This document shows, in pieces, positions 5,675 to 5,961 of a stretch of DNA of 5,961 nucleotides. The notes beneath the pieces are model-generated. The model ran no database searches. It saw only the letters and a program-made list of their open reading frames with translations, and was not told where the DNA came from. The translations under genes were made by a program, and so were the position numbers. Within the stretch, counting starts at the first letter, position 1, and each line of letters starts with the position of its first letter. This DNA comes from Eubacteriales bacterium (GTDB lineage Bacteria; Bacillota; Clostridia; Peptostreptococcales; Anaerovoracaceae). The DNA lies in assembly GCA_028702415.1 (NCBI GenBank), contig JAQVOT010000074.1:1-5961 (forward strand), written 5' to 3'.

Positions 5675-5690
5675 TTGTCTAAAAAGACAA
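5675..5690. repeat. Short inverted repeat just before the XRE ribosome binding site
   Basis: TTGTCT-AAAA-AGACAA has perfect 6-bp arms and ends three bases (5691-5693 begins ATG) before GGAGG. It would cover the expected transcription start near 5679 as DNA, or form a small hairpin in the leader if transcription starts further upstream. Either could tune expression of the regulator. Confidence 0.45.
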
Positions 5691-5705
5691 ATGGAGGTAA
5701 AAATA

Positions 5706-5961
5706 ATGTCCTTTAGTGAAAATTTAAAAAACGCACTTTCAAGATCCGGGATGACAATGACAGAACTTGCAAACAACACAGGAATTACTTACAACATGAT
5801 AAAAAAGTATTGTGCTGGAAATGCGGATCCAACGGTCTCATACGCACTGAAGATTGCGAAACAATTAGGAGCTTCATTAGATGAATTGCTGGATTACAAA
5901 GTTCCTGAAAACAGAAATATGTTTCGACGTGTTTTTGAGCGTGACTTTACTTACATCGAGG
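5706..5961 (+). CDS. XRE-family helix-turn-helix regulator, N-terminal part (runs off the window)
   Basis: The 85 visible residues begin MSFSENLKNALSRSGMTMTE, followed by a lambda-repressor-like helix-turn-helix: MTELANNTGITYNMIKKYC at about 18-36, with the recognition helix near 28-36, then A-G-N-A-D-P-T (37-43) and ALKIAKQLGASLDELL (47-62), the typical closing helices of the HTH_3 fold. After residue 64 the chain continues (KVPENRNMFRRVFERDF) into a C-terminal region cut by the window edge, so any sensor or peptidase domain cannot be judged. GGAGG at 5693-5697 lies eight bases before the ATG. The three palindromes upstream suggest it controls its own promoter. It could be a stand-alone regulator, a prophage or mobile-element repressor, or an antitoxin; nothing visible decides between these. 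Confidence 0.85.
   Translation, partial: MSFSENLKNALSRSGMTMTELANNTGITYNMIKKYCAGNADPTVSYALKIAKQLGASLDELLDYKVPENRNMFRRVFERDFTYIE

Overview
The window looks like a piece of an anaerobic, low-to-moderate GC Firmicutes chromosome, most likely Clostridia and perhaps Lachnospiraceae-like. This rests on the strong AGGAGG-type ribosome binding sites, a class I (anaerobe-type) hybrid cluster protein, a clostridial-style Fe-S companion protein and the Cache/GGDEF protein architecture. It is an inference from protein style, not a database match.

Layout. Bases 3-146 are the C-terminal tail of a DDE/rve transposase, followed by about 200 bases of mostly non-coding sequence that ends in an extended -10 promoter. 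Next come a small flavodoxin-like gene (348-773) and a membrane-anchored diguanylate cyclase (848-2266) closed by a rho-independent terminator (2274-2306). The core of the window is a hybrid-cluster-protein module: hcp (2466-4109, + strand), a Crp/Fnr-family regulator (4126-4794, - strand, tail-to-tail with hcp) and a ferredoxin-like Fe-S protein (4892-5593, + strand, divergent from the regulator). After an AT-rich, repeat-rich intergenic region, an XRE-type regulator begins at 5706 and runs off the right edge.

How the genes fit together. An 18-bp palindrome of the form ATGTGGT-N4-ACCACAT occurs once upstream of hcp (2341-2358) and once between the regulator and the ferredoxin-like gene (4819-4836). 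In both places exactly 20 bp separate the palindrome from a good -10 box, and there is no recognisable -35. The palindrome centre therefore falls near -41.5, the position of a class II Crp/Fnr activator site. The simplest reading is that the regulator between the two target genes switches both on, and probably controls itself, in response to nitrosative or redox stress. Hcp would reduce NO or hydroxylamine and the Fe-S protein would be its likely electron donor. This is an HcpR-like regulon in a split arrangement. The flavodoxin and cyclase genes show no such operator and appear to be separate.

Other points of interest are three tandem TGAATTATAATTCA-like palindromes spaced about two helical turns apart before the XRE gene, a missing cysteine in the second cluster motif of the Fe-S protein, and a flavodoxin with an unusual phosphate-binding loop. 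I see no RNA genes, CRISPR array or complete mobile element.
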